DNA of 64,000 bases from Candidatus Nitrosocosmicus agrestis. GTDB lineage: Archaea > Thermoproteota > Nitrososphaeria > Nitrososphaerales > Nitrososphaeraceae. A program made the position numbers and the translations under genes. Positions 36,137-44,664 of this stretch are shown in pieces. The stretch covers positions 186,001 to 250,000 of the forward strand of contig NZ_VUYS01000004.1 of NCBI RefSeq assembly GCF_008389435.1, in the 5' to 3' direction. Each line of letters opens with the position of its first letter. Position 1 is the first letter of the stretch. Below the pieces are notes generated by a model. The model saw nothing but the letters and a program-made list of their open reading frames with translations, ran no database searches and was not told where the DNA came from.

Positions 36137-37351
36137 ATGAGATTAGACTTTCCTCCAAAGTATACTGAAGTCATAGGTGCTGTCAAAATTCACTCATTGC
36201 AGAAGGTATATGAAATAGATTCAGGATATGGTACTAAAACAAAGAACTCTCAACTCAACAATTCAACAATATCTTTTGGTAACAAAAAAATATCTAAAAT
36301 CTGTAACGAAATGGCAATAGTCATTCCAGTAAAAAATGAAAAACTAAGTCTTTTGGAGGGTGTCCTTAGTGGTGTTCCTAATGAATGTCTAATCATCATA
36401 GTTTCAAACAGTCAAAAGACTCCTGTAGATAGATATTCTATGGAAGTTGAGATGGTCAAACAATATTCTCAATTTACTAATAAAAGGATTGCAATTGTTC
36501 ATCAGAGAGATTCGAATCTTGGTAGAATATTTCACAAGCTCAATTATTCCTCAATTTTGGATAATTATAGCCAAATTCGTAGCGGAAAGGCTGAAGGAAT
36601 GGTAATAGGCATATTACTGGCAAAGATGCACGGGATGAAATATGTGGGATTTGTTGATAGCGATAATTATTTTCCCGGTGCGGTAAATGAATATGTAAAA
36701 ATCTTTGCTTCAGGGTTTGCCATGTCCAAGTCTCATTTAAGTAACGTAAGGGTTTGTTGGCGTTCAAAGCCCAAAGTAGCTAATAATCGAGTCTATTTCC
36801 CTCGATGGGGACGTATCTCAGAACACAGTAATAAATATCTCAATGATCTGATCTCATATATAACTGGTTTTGAAAGAGACATTGTAACCACAGGCAATGC
36901 AGGTGAACACGCATTATCAATGAGTTTAGCTGAAAACATGGATTTTTCAACAGGATATTCGGTAGAACCATATGAATTAATAAACATCTTAGAAAAATTT
37001 GGTGGAATAATCAACGAAACTACAAACTCGACTAAGGACTTTGTTGAAGTATTCCAGATAGAAACAAGGAATCCACATTTTCATGAAAACAAAGGTGATG
37101 AACACATTACAGGAATGTTATATGAATCTCTCAATGTCATAAACAACAGTAAAATATGCAATACCGAAATTACCAAAGATATAAAAAATCATATGATAAT
37201 GTTACAACATAAAGCAAACAACGGCAGCATAAAACTTAATGGGAACAATAATGACCACATTATGGCGCCTATCAACACTATCCCAATTGACAAATTTAAT
37301 GAATTAGTAATTGATAGTCCTCAATTATTGCATTTGTTTAACGTCCAATGA
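36137..37351 (+). CDS. mpgS: Mannosyl-3-phosphoglycerate synthase (GT55)
   Basis: 404 residues, the usual length. It transfers mannose from GDP-mannose to 3-phosphoglycerate in the cytoplasm, the first step to the compatible solute mannosylglycerate. Family blocks are clear: AIVIPVKNEKLSLLEGVLSG (43-95 region), RSGKAEGMVIGILLAKMHGM, the metal/donor site FVDSDNYFPGAVNEYVK, WGRISEHSNKYLN, TGNAGEHALSMSLAE and FSTGYSVEPYELINILEKFGG. No phosphatase gene (mpgP) is adjacent or found in the window, so the second step must be encoded elsewhere or in another way. Monocistronic. Confidence 0.95.
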   Translation: MRLDFPPKYTEVIGAVKIHSLQKVYEIDSGYGTKTKNSQLNNSTISFGNKKISKICNEMAIVIPVKNEKLSLLEGVLSGVPNECLIIIVSNSQKTPVDRYSMEVEMVKQYSQFTNKRIAIVHQRDSNLGRIFHKLNYSSILDNYSQIRSGKAEGMVIGILLAKMHGMKYVGFVDSDNYFPGAVNEYVKIFASGFAMSKSHLSNVRVCWRSKPKVANNRVYFPRWGRISEHSNKYLNDLISYITGFERDIVTTGNAGEHALSMSLAENMDFSTGYSVEPYELINILEKFGGIINETTNSTKDFVEVFQIETRNPHFHENKGDEHITGMLYESLNVINNSKICNTEITKDIKNHMIMLQHKANNGSIKLNGNNNDHIMAPINTIPIDKFNELVIDSPQLLHLFNVQ

Positions 37352-37492
37352 TTTAAGTTTAAATAAAGGTTTCAAAAGGTAACAAATTTGAGATCTATGC
37401 TATTTTTTTGAATTTCTAGATTATTACAAATCAAATTTCAAATCCTAGAATCTAGTACAGGTTTTTATTACGCTTTCCTTTGTTTTCTCAAC

Positions 37493-38164
37493 ATGTATAG
37501 TAAGTTGGTTTTTGTATCTTTGTTATTGATATTCGTAACTGTATTTTCAAGTTTAATTATTCGACCCATGCAATCCGAAGCGACTACAGAGAATCAATCT
37601 TTTTTTGATGCTGAAAACATAGATTCCAAAATTCTATCAAATGAATCTGTATCATTGGAGCCACCAGTTGCTAACACAACATCATTAGAGTCCCCAGTTG
37701 CTAACACAACATCATTAGAGTCCCCAGTTGCTAACACAACATCATTAGAGTCCCCAGTTGCTAACACAACATCATTAGAGTCCCCAGTTGCTAACACAAC
37801 ATCATTGGAGCCACCAGTTGCTAACCTCACTAACCACTTTGCTGCTCAAGTTTTTATTCATAAGAATTTTGTAGGGAATAACACAATAATTACTCAAAAC
37901 ACTCCATTGATCAATGGTCAATTTCAAGATTCGATAAGTAGTTTAATAATTACAATTGATGGAAATCAGAGTGCAGGATACATGGTAGAAGTTTGCGAAC
38001 ATAAAAGCTATGCAGGAAATTGTATGATACTAGGTGCAGGTAAACATAACATTCAAACTCTAGGATGGCTTAATGATCAAATTTCATCCTTAAGAGTTTT
38101 ATCCCCAGAAACTTTAGAACTCAAGAACATCAAACCGGGAATAATAACTAACGGATCTAATTAA
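37493..38164 (+). CDS. Exported beta/gamma-crystallin-domain protein with Thr/Ser repeats
   Basis: 223 residues. Signal peptide or anchor at 1-31. Residues about 54-113 are six tandem decapeptides (SLESPVANTT), rich in Ser, Thr and N-x-T sequons: a likely glycosylated stalk. Residues about 118-205 form a beta/gamma-crystallin domain: AAQVFIHKNFVGNN, FQDSISSL, YMVEVCEHKSYAGNC and LNDQISSLRVL. Both Ca2+-binding [N/D][N/D]xx[S/T]S-type sites (QDSISS, NDQISS) are recognisable, the second in full, and two Cys (CEHKSYAGNC) probably pair. Likely a Ca-binding surface protein. Confidence 0.82.
   Translation: MYSKLVFVSLLLIFVTVFSSLIIRPMQSEATTENQSFFDAENIDSKILSNESVSLEPPVANTTSLESPVANTTSLESPVANTTSLESPVANTTSLESPVANTTSLEPPVANLTNHFAAQVFIHKNFVGNNTIITQNTPLINGQFQDSISSLIITIDGNQSAGYMVEVCEHKSYAGNCMILGAGKHNIQTLGWLNDQISSLRVLSPETLELKNIKPGIITNGSN
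37652..37831 (+). repeat. 30-bp tandem repeat, six copies
   Basis: Unit TCATTAGAGTCCCCAGTTGC plus CTAACACAAC-type remainder, 30 bp each. The four inner copies are the same; the first and last carry GAGCCACCA (Pro instead of Ser). This pattern points to recent expansion between older outer copies. Confidence 0.92.
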
Positions 38165-38261
38165 TATAACAATTCAAACTCTATTATTGTATGATGTGTA
38201 TTTCATAAATGATAATTTAACAAAAGGTTATAAGTCATTTTTATTTTAGGGATCCTCAATC

Positions 38262-39287
38262 ATGGGATCAGAGTACAGTGCGATTGTTTCAATATCCGTT
38301 TTATTTGTGTTTACAATCATTTTTGCATTACCAGAGGATACTAACGCCGTCAACAATTCCACTTGGGAATTTGGAAAAGAAATGCCAACAAATAGAACTG
38401 AAATTACTGCAGACGTCGTAAATGATAAGATATTTGTCATCGGTGGAGCGGACTATAGAAATGGTGGTCAACTAAATTTAGTCGAAATATATGATCCCCA
38501 AAACAATAATTGGACCAAGGGAAATCCTCTACCATATTCACTTGACCATGCACCATCCGTTGTTTATAAAAACAAAATATATGTGATTGGAGGTTTTCAA
38601 GAGGATAAAATTACCACAGATAAGGTATTGATTTATGATTCTGTAACAAATCAATGGACTGAGGGAAACCCTCTGCCCGAACCAAGAGCTGCCTCAGTAG
38701 CAGAAGTTGTAAATGGCACTATATATATCATATCAGGTCTAAATTTGGATCACGACCCCGTAAGGACTAATTTTGCATATAATATAGAAAATGACACATG
38801 GATGACTAAAGCTCCAATGCCAGAACATAATGGTCCAAAACACCATGCCGCATCTGCCACGGTTGACGGCAAAATTTATGTTATCGGTGGAAGACTGTTT
38901 GGCAATGGAGTACCTAATGAAATAAACGATGCTCTCACAAACCTAGACGATAATATGCAATACGATCCAAAGACAGATAAATGGACAGAGATGGATCCAA
39001 TGCCCATCAGAAGAAGCGGCTTTTCAGCCGAGTCATTAGACGGGAAGATATATGTATTTGGCGGACAGATGGCAGACGGAGCTAGCAAAAACATAGAGAG
39101 ATACGATCCAATTACTAATCAATGGTCCATCGAGCCTGATATGCAAGCAGACAGATCGGGCTTGGCAGTTGCAGCATATAATGATAAAATATATGTATTT
39201 GGCGGACAGCATGAAGGACTTCAGGCTATGAATATAAACGAGGTATTAACTCCGGGAAACAGTAGTCACCAGAACAAAATACCATAA
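38262..39287 (+). CDS. Exported Kelch-repeat beta-propeller protein 2
   Basis: 341 residues with a signal peptide of about 27 residues (ending EDTNAV). Six blades: IFVIGGA, IYVIGGF, IYIISGL (degenerate, Gly-Gly replaced by Ser-Gly), IYVIGGR, IYVFGGQ and IYVFGGQ. It differs from the other two Kelch proteins of the window by a longer loop in blade 4 (FGNGVPNEINDALTNLDDN) and the degenerate third blade. Extracytoplasmic; ligand unknown. It starts 97 bp after the crystallin-like gene on the same strand. Confidence 0.87.
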   Translation: MGSEYSAIVSISVLFVFTIIFALPEDTNAVNNSTWEFGKEMPTNRTEITADVVNDKIFVIGGADYRNGGQLNLVEIYDPQNNNWTKGNPLPYSLDHAPSVVYKNKIYVIGGFQEDKITTDKVLIYDSVTNQWTEGNPLPEPRAASVAEVVNGTIYIISGLNLDHDPVRTNFAYNIENDTWMTKAPMPEHNGPKHHAASATVDGKIYVIGGRLFGNGVPNEINDALTNLDDNMQYDPKTDKWTEMDPMPIRRSGFSAESLDGKIYVFGGQMADGASKNIERYDPITNQWSIEPDMQADRSGLAVAAYNDKIYVFGGQHEGLQAMNINEVLTPGNSSHQNKIP

Positions 39288-40123
39288 ATCAGTATCATAT
39301 TCAATAGTATAGTGGGTTAATCTTTTGTGAAGCTCATTCATAGTTGTTTATTTAAGATGTATGGAAAATTTGCAGAGTATGGTAATCGAAATGCCATTTA
39401 ATACAACCACTTTATTTAATTTGTTTGCCCAGTCATTTATTAAATATCACTCACGATTCTCATATGACATCTAATAGTGACAAAAATAATCGAGTCTAAA
39501 GTTGTAATCTCTTGACCATATTAGAAGATGAAAAAAATATATACCGCCTGTATCTCCGATTACTGTTCAAAGTCTGATCATATTATAACAAGAGGTAATA
39601 GACAACCCATTTTTTTTAATTTCAGTAATATAGGCTCGATCATGGATTATTAAGACCTAATAACACATAAACCCAATATACTCTATATTAATTTGAAAAC
39701 TATATCTGCTTCAATGGAAGACGTTCTATCTGAATCTGTTTCCATCAATTTATCCAACTCTAGATGACAATCCCAGCCTATCTAGATTTTGAAATACAGT
39801 ATTTTCTCTAGACATCATGGAATTAGCCAAAAAAAATGTTTACTACACTAAGTAACCTATGAGGGTCATATTTACTATGTACAGATTGATGGGAAATATC
39901 TTGGCATAAAAGATATTAATGCAAAATGCAGCCAAAGGCGAAATCCTTTTAAATTTATGAAATTGTGGGTCAAGATATCAACTTTTTTTAATTCCAGTAA
40001 ACCTAGAACTCGCATAGGTTTACTAGAGTTTTCTAAATCATAATCAATAAAAAAAGAATATGAACATGTCTAATGGTGAAGCATCTCAAACAGGCAAAAA
40101 CTATCCCTCCGATCAGTCCATAA
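39288..40123. other. Convergent intergenic region with one open coding-like stretch
   Basis: About 840 bp between two convergent Kelch genes. At 39852-40043 (plus) a 63-codon stretch without a start codon reads YEGHIYYVQIDGKYLGIKDI and may be a gene remnant. Otherwise nothing is seen. Confidence 0.35.
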
Positions 40124-41128
40124 TTATTGACTAGTGCGATTTAGAGGATGATATATTTCAGTTATATTTGATGTAAAGAAACCTCTTTGAGGTCCGCCTC
40201 CTATCGCATAAATCTTACCATCAAAAGACGCTGCACCAAATCCATGTCTAGCATTCATCATGGGTAATTCCTTGGTCCACGTATCAGTTTGAGGATCATA
40301 GCGTTCGTTATCATTGAAGGCACCCTGATTCTGTTCTCCTCCCAAAACATAAATAAATCCATCTAATGATGTAGCAGCATTTCCACTCCTCTTTGATGGC
40401 ATGGGTGAGAGATCAGTAATCCAAGTATTAGAGACAGGATCGTATTTTTCAATCAAGTCAACATTGTTAAGTTCTTCTCCAATTCTACCGCCGATTACGT
40501 ATATATTTCCATCAACAACTGCAGATGCCGCATGATGACGGGATGTAGGCATAGAAGCCTTTGTAGTCCATTGATTGGTATTTGGATCATATGCCTCGGT
40601 TGTGTTTAAGGCTCTATCATATCCCTCTCCACCATCACCACCCATAACATATAAAGTTCCATTAACAAATTCTGCGTTAGGGTATCCTCGTGGGGTAGGC
40701 ATAGGATTGCCTTGGGTCCACTCATTCGTAACTGGATCATAAATGAAAAGTCTATCACTTGCAGTCCAATCTCCTGTGTAACCACCTGCAACATAGACTT
40801 TGCCATCAAAAGCTGCCGCTGCTACATGATGCAGAGGTAACGGTAATTGTGATATATCTTCAGACCAAGTATCCATTGTAGCATTATACAATTCAACCAT
40901 TCCTACTCCTTCTCCTTCTTGATCATAGCCTCCTATTACATATATGCCGTCACCAATTTGGGCTGCTGTAGCTTCAGTTGTTAGGCGAGGCATATCTGCT
41001 CCTCGGGTCCAAAAAACTCCAGTGTCCGGTTGTGAATATGAAAATTGGAAATAATTTATCATGCTTAATGTTGATATCATTATTATACAAAGGAAGGTCG
41101 TCAAGTGTTTTTTTGTGAAAAAATTCAT
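40124..41128 (-). CDS. Exported Kelch-repeat beta-propeller protein 3
   Basis: 334 residues with a signal peptide of about 32 residues (ending FSYSQ). Six blades: IYVIGGY, VYVAGGY, LYVMGGD, IYVIGGR, IYVLGGE, IYAIGGG. The order and many loop words (GYTGDW, SRHHAASAVVDGNIYVIGGR, PMPSKRSG) match Kelch protein 1 at 34682-35668, so the two are recent paralogues; protein 2 is more distant. Located outside the membrane; ligand unknown. Confidence 0.88.
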   Translation of the reverse strand: MNFFTKKHLTTFLCIIMISTLSMINYFQFSYSQPDTGVFWTRGADMPRLTTEATAAQIGDGIYVIGGYDQEGEGVGMVELYNATMDTWSEDISQLPLPLHHVAAAAFDGKVYVAGGYTGDWTASDRLFIYDPVTNEWTQGNPMPTPRGYPNAEFVNGTLYVMGGDGGEGYDRALNTTEAYDPNTNQWTTKASMPTSRHHAASAVVDGNIYVIGGRIGEELNNVDLIEKYDPVSNTWITDLSPMPSKRSGNAATSLDGFIYVLGGEQNQGAFNDNERYDPQTDTWTKELPMMNARHGFGAASFDGKIYAIGGGPQRGFFTSNITEIYHPLNRTSQ

Positions 41129-41275
41129 AATAGCTAATTTTTTAAAAGTAGATATAAAGGAATTGCTGATCCTCTAATTTGAAATTAAAATATTCTTATT
41201 AAAACTAGTAGTATATTATAAAATTATGTCTGAGATGGAATAATACAATTGTCTTGAATTACTCGATTAAAAAAA

Positions 41276-41728
41276 TTATGGATTTTGTTGGAACAAAACT
41301 TCTGCTTGATCCAAGTTGTTATTTATTGTATTTATCAAATTCTGAATCTCTGAAACTGGTGCTCTTTCCTGAATGGCCGATATCAAGTCTTCACGAATTA
41401 ATAATTCAGTTGCTTCCATTAATTCAGGATTCAATGCAGCTAATGGTCCTTCTAAGAATTCATAATGATCTAAATAAGCAGTTCTGACTGTTTGTTCAGC
41501 TGCTACAAAATCTTGAGATGCATATTGATTATTTGCTTGTGTCAAGAGATTTCTTATTTCGTTAATAATTGCGATTGGAGAACGACTATCTTCTTCGCTT
41601 GTAGCAGACTCACTTTCAATTTGTCCAAAAACAATGCTGGGAGATGCTGTAATTAGTAATGTAACAGCGGAAATCATGAATACAAAGATCGTACTGAATT
41701 TGAATTTGGCAAGAGGATTACTATTCAT
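41276..41728 (-). CDS. Small exported helical protein
   Basis: 150 residues. Signal peptide of about 36 residues ending IVFGQ. The rest is helical: NEIRNLLTQANNQYASQDFV, AEQTVRTAYLDHYEFLEGPL and LIREDLISAIQERAPVSEIQ. The A-x2-A-Y-x-D-x-(Y/F)-E-x-L-E-x-P-L pattern resembles the extracytoplasmic helical part found with FTR1/EfeU iron permeases, though no permease is next to it. A role in metal handling is therefore only suggested. Confidence 0.62.
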   Translation of the reverse strand: MNSNPLAKFKFSTIFVFMISAVTLLITASPSIVFGQIESESATSEEDSRSPIAIINEIRNLLTQANNQYASQDFVAAEQTVRTAYLDHYEFLEGPLAALNPELMEATELLIREDLISAIQERAPVSEIQNLINTINNNLDQAEVLFQQNP

Positions 41729-41934
41729 TTAACGATAAGTGATTCTTTAACAATATAATACATTTGTTAATTCTCATTTCATAGAATGAAGGTGAACCTT
41801 GATTGAAAAATATCCTTACTTGATGAAATAAAAATAAATAAAAGCTTTGGTAACCTATAAAATGTTACCTAAGAAATAGATTTATATCAAACTATTAGTC
41901 TTAGTTAAAGAATTAGGAGGAAATTCGAAACTGA

Positions 41935-43593
41935 ATGTCTCTGCTAGCCAGAATGACATTGATTTATGAAAGCAAATACTTTACAATCATTTTGATAATT
42001 TCTATATCAACATTATTTCATCTCTATAATGTTACTGGATTCCCCACTATCCACATAGATGAAGGGACTTATATGTACAGAGCAATGCATTTTTTGACCT
42101 TGGGAAACGTTGGATGGAATGTTTCATTTTATGATCATCCGTATTTTGGTCCGGTTTTGCTTGGAATTCTTTTAAAAGTTGTTAATTACCCTCTTCTTGT
42201 ATTATCAGATACACAATTTCAAGGATTAGCCAACAATCCCTACTTAATTCCTAGACTCATGATGGGCCTATTTGCAATAATAGATACATTTTTGGTGTAT
42301 GCAATTTCAAAAAGATTGTACGACCGCAACGTAGCAATTTTATCGGCGGTATTATTTTCTGTAATGCCTTTTACCTGGGCACTACGACGAATTTATTTGG
42401 AATCGCTACTGTTGCCTTTTTTTCTTGGATCTGTTTTGCTTGTCTTGTATTCAAATTATCAAAATCAGTCGAACAGAAAAAACACATGGTTATTAATATC
42501 AGTTTCAGGAATACTTTTCGGGTTATCAGTTTTTACAAAAGCACCGATATTTCTTATGATTCCTCTATTGATATATCTTATCTACAAACAGAACAAGGAG
42601 TTGACGTATATCATAATATTCATGATTCCGGAAATTGTAATCTCAACAATTTGGCCACTAGATGCATTAATTAAGGGAGAATTTGAACAATGGACGCTAG
42701 GTGTAAGTTCTCAAATGATGAGACACGACGCCGCCATGCTCGACGCCATCTATAACATTCTTGAAATCGACCCAACCATTTTTTCAATTGGCATTGCAGG
42801 GATCTTATTTGCCATTATTAAAAGAGATTATTTTATTTTACTAGGAATAATACCATTCTTAGCTTTTTTTTCAATTTTAATAGATTATATAAATTGGTTC
42901 TACATGATACCTATTTTTGGATTTGTTTGTATATCCTCCAGTGTACTAATAATAAGAATCATTTCCTCCTTTTCGAAATTTAAATTATTTACTGTTTCAA
43001 TTATTGGACTTGTTATCACCTTTGGCTTTCTCTCAACCTTACTTTTGATTTTGACTGATGTAGGGTCATTCCAAGATCAAACGATTTCTTATATTAATGC
43101 AATTCTATCTAAAGGAGATATTAATTTTGACTTAGGATTAGAAGATCCCTTCAAACAAAAGAATGCCGAACCGATATCTGACTTGGGAAATTCTCAAAGA
43201 GAAAGAAATAATTTGAGGGATAGCAATATCAACAAATTAAAAACAACGATGATTGCTAGTCCAATATATTCGTGGATTTACAAATACATATATTCTTACA
43301 ATGAAACTTCTTATAGCTATACAGAAGACAAAGAATTCAGAAATGACACCAAGTTAATTTTAGTTTTGGATAGATACTTCAGAGATTTTTTAGCTAATAA
43401 TGTAGAATCAAAAAACAGTACATGGAATCAAGATATTGCATCTGCTGATAGAATTTACGAAGTAATGAAGAGATTGAATTCATCAAAATATTTTGTAGGA
43501 AATGGGAGAGAGTTTAACTTTAATCAATACCCATATAGCAGTATGAGATTTAATTTGGGTGGGAGTCCAATAGAGGTAAGGACAAATTTTTAA
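41935..43593 (+). CDS. GT39-like membrane glycosyltransferase (dolichyl-P-mannose type)
   Basis: 552 residues with about ten membrane helices in the N-terminal 400 residues. The first external loop carries the catalytic Asp-Glu of PMT/GT39 enzymes at D42-E43 (FPTIHIDEGTYMYRA), followed by DHPYFGPVLLGILLK. The C-terminal 150 residues are an external soluble domain. It should move a sugar from a dolichyl-phosphate donor to proteins or lipids outside the membrane. AGGAGG lies 14 bp before the ATG. A paralogue fused to a sugar dehydrogenase is at 44665, and the donor synthase at 47970. Confidence 0.85.
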   Translation: MSLLARMTLIYESKYFTIILIISISTLFHLYNVTGFPTIHIDEGTYMYRAMHFLTLGNVGWNVSFYDHPYFGPVLLGILLKVVNYPLLVLSDTQFQGLANNPYLIPRLMMGLFAIIDTFLVYAISKRLYDRNVAILSAVLFSVMPFTWALRRIYLESLLLPFFLGSVLLVLYSNYQNQSNRKNTWLLISVSGILFGLSVFTKAPIFLMIPLLIYLIYKQNKELTYIIIFMIPEIVISTIWPLDALIKGEFEQWTLGVSSQMMRHDAAMLDAIYNILEIDPTIFSIGIAGILFAIIKRDYFILLGIIPFLAFFSILIDYINWFYMIPIFGFVCISSSVLIIRIISSFSKFKLFTVSIIGLVITFGFLSTLLLILTDVGSFQDQTISYINAILSKGDINFDLGLEDPFKQKNAEPISDLGNSQRERNNLRDSNINKLKTTMIASPIYSWIYKYIYSYNETSYSYTEDKEFRNDTKLILVLDRYFRDFLANNVESKNSTWNQDIASADRIYEVMKRLNSSKYFVGNGREFNFNQYPYSSMRFNLGGSPIEVRTNF

Positions 43594-43663
43594 AAAGTAT
43601 GCATGATAACAATATTAATCAAGATGAGTAGATTTTTTTATTATTTTAATCAAAAAAAGAAAA

Positions 43664-44440
43664 TTATTGACACTTTTCATATCCTAATTTATAAAGATCG
43701 TTACAAACAAACGTTTTGGTAATATTAAATAATAAATCATCATTCTTTATTTCGGTTGCTGATTCTGATTCTGGCATCTTCAAACTAGATTTAGGATTTA
43801 AACGGAGATTGACCTCAGATTTGTCTTTAGGTTGTTGATTTCCATCATAAAGTCCGTAATATATAGCTGATTCACCATCCGTAAAATCGATTTTAAGCAA
43901 TATGAAACTAACGTCTCTGTTAGGAACATCCAAGATAAAAGTTTCATTTAAAGGTATATTGTTATAGAGTCTTGCTTGCTCTAGTAAATTGTCAAAGTTA
44001 TCAAAATCTTGGAGTTGTCCTACGACCAAATCACTATTAGTAAAGTTCTCAAAAGCAGAAGATTCTTTGTATCTAGGTTCTAGCTTTATGAGTTGATACC
44101 AATTTACCACTTGAAATGGAAATAGTTCGTCATTTAGATCACGGAAAATATCCACAGTATCATTGAAAATTAATGCAGACAGATATAGAGTTCCAGTGTC
44201 CTTTGGTTCCACGTGTATGGAGACGTTTGAAGGTACAGTCTCATAGATTAATTTCGATCCCGCTACTGTTTCGTTGCCAAAAATTGTCGGACTTGGTTCA
44301 AAAGCCATACTGATGGACTTTGATACAGCGCCACCATCTATAATAATTACAGCAAAAAAAGCAAAAAAGCATGACAAAAAGACCACTTTTATTTTACCGC
44401 TAACAAACAAAAAATTCAACATGCTTTGGTATCGAGACAT
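43664..44440 (-). CDS. Membrane-anchored extracytoplasmic protein, unrecognised
   Basis: 258 residues. One hydrophobic helix at about 17-35 (KVVFLSCFFAFFAVIIIDGG) serves as signal or anchor. The outer part is acidic with several N-x-T/S sequons and predicted beta strands, ending NDLYKLGYEKCQ with Cys residues that could pair. It lies on the opposite strand between the two GT39 genes; a role in the same surface pathway is possible but not shown. Confidence 0.6.
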   Translation of the reverse strand: MSRYQSMLNFLFVSGKIKVVFLSCFFAFFAVIIIDGGAVSKSISMAFEPSPTIFGNETVAGSKLIYETVPSNVSIHVEPKDTGTLYLSALIFNDTVDIFRDLNDELFPFQVVNWYQLIKLEPRYKESSAFENFTNSDLVVGQLQDFDNFDNLLEQARLYNNIPLNETFILDVPNRDVSFILLKIDFTDGESAIYYGLYDGNQQPKDKSEVNLRLNPKSSLKMPESESATEIKNDDLLFNITKTFVCNDLYKLGYEKCQ

Positions 44441-44664
44441 ATGTTATATTTATATCTAAACACCTTTTTCTGCTTAAAGAACAATGGAGTGTCAGATTAT
44501 GATTTTCCAATTTCAAAAATCATATCAGAACACATATATCTATAATCTTTCGAATAGAAACATTCTTAATTCAGATAATATCGATAATGTTTTTATTTAG
44601 TTGTTAAAGCACGAAGTGTCAGTGTTATCCTTTTCGCATTAATGAATGGAAGGTGAAATAATTT

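Noticed and set aside
37594-37830. Repeat frame on the minus strand (LATGDSNDVV units)
   Set aside because: Antisense reading of the 30-bp repeats in the crystallin-like gene.
39852-40043. 63-codon open stretch YEGHIYYVQIDGKYLGIKDI
   Set aside because: No start codon near its beginning and the second half looks random; kept only as a note in the gap entry.
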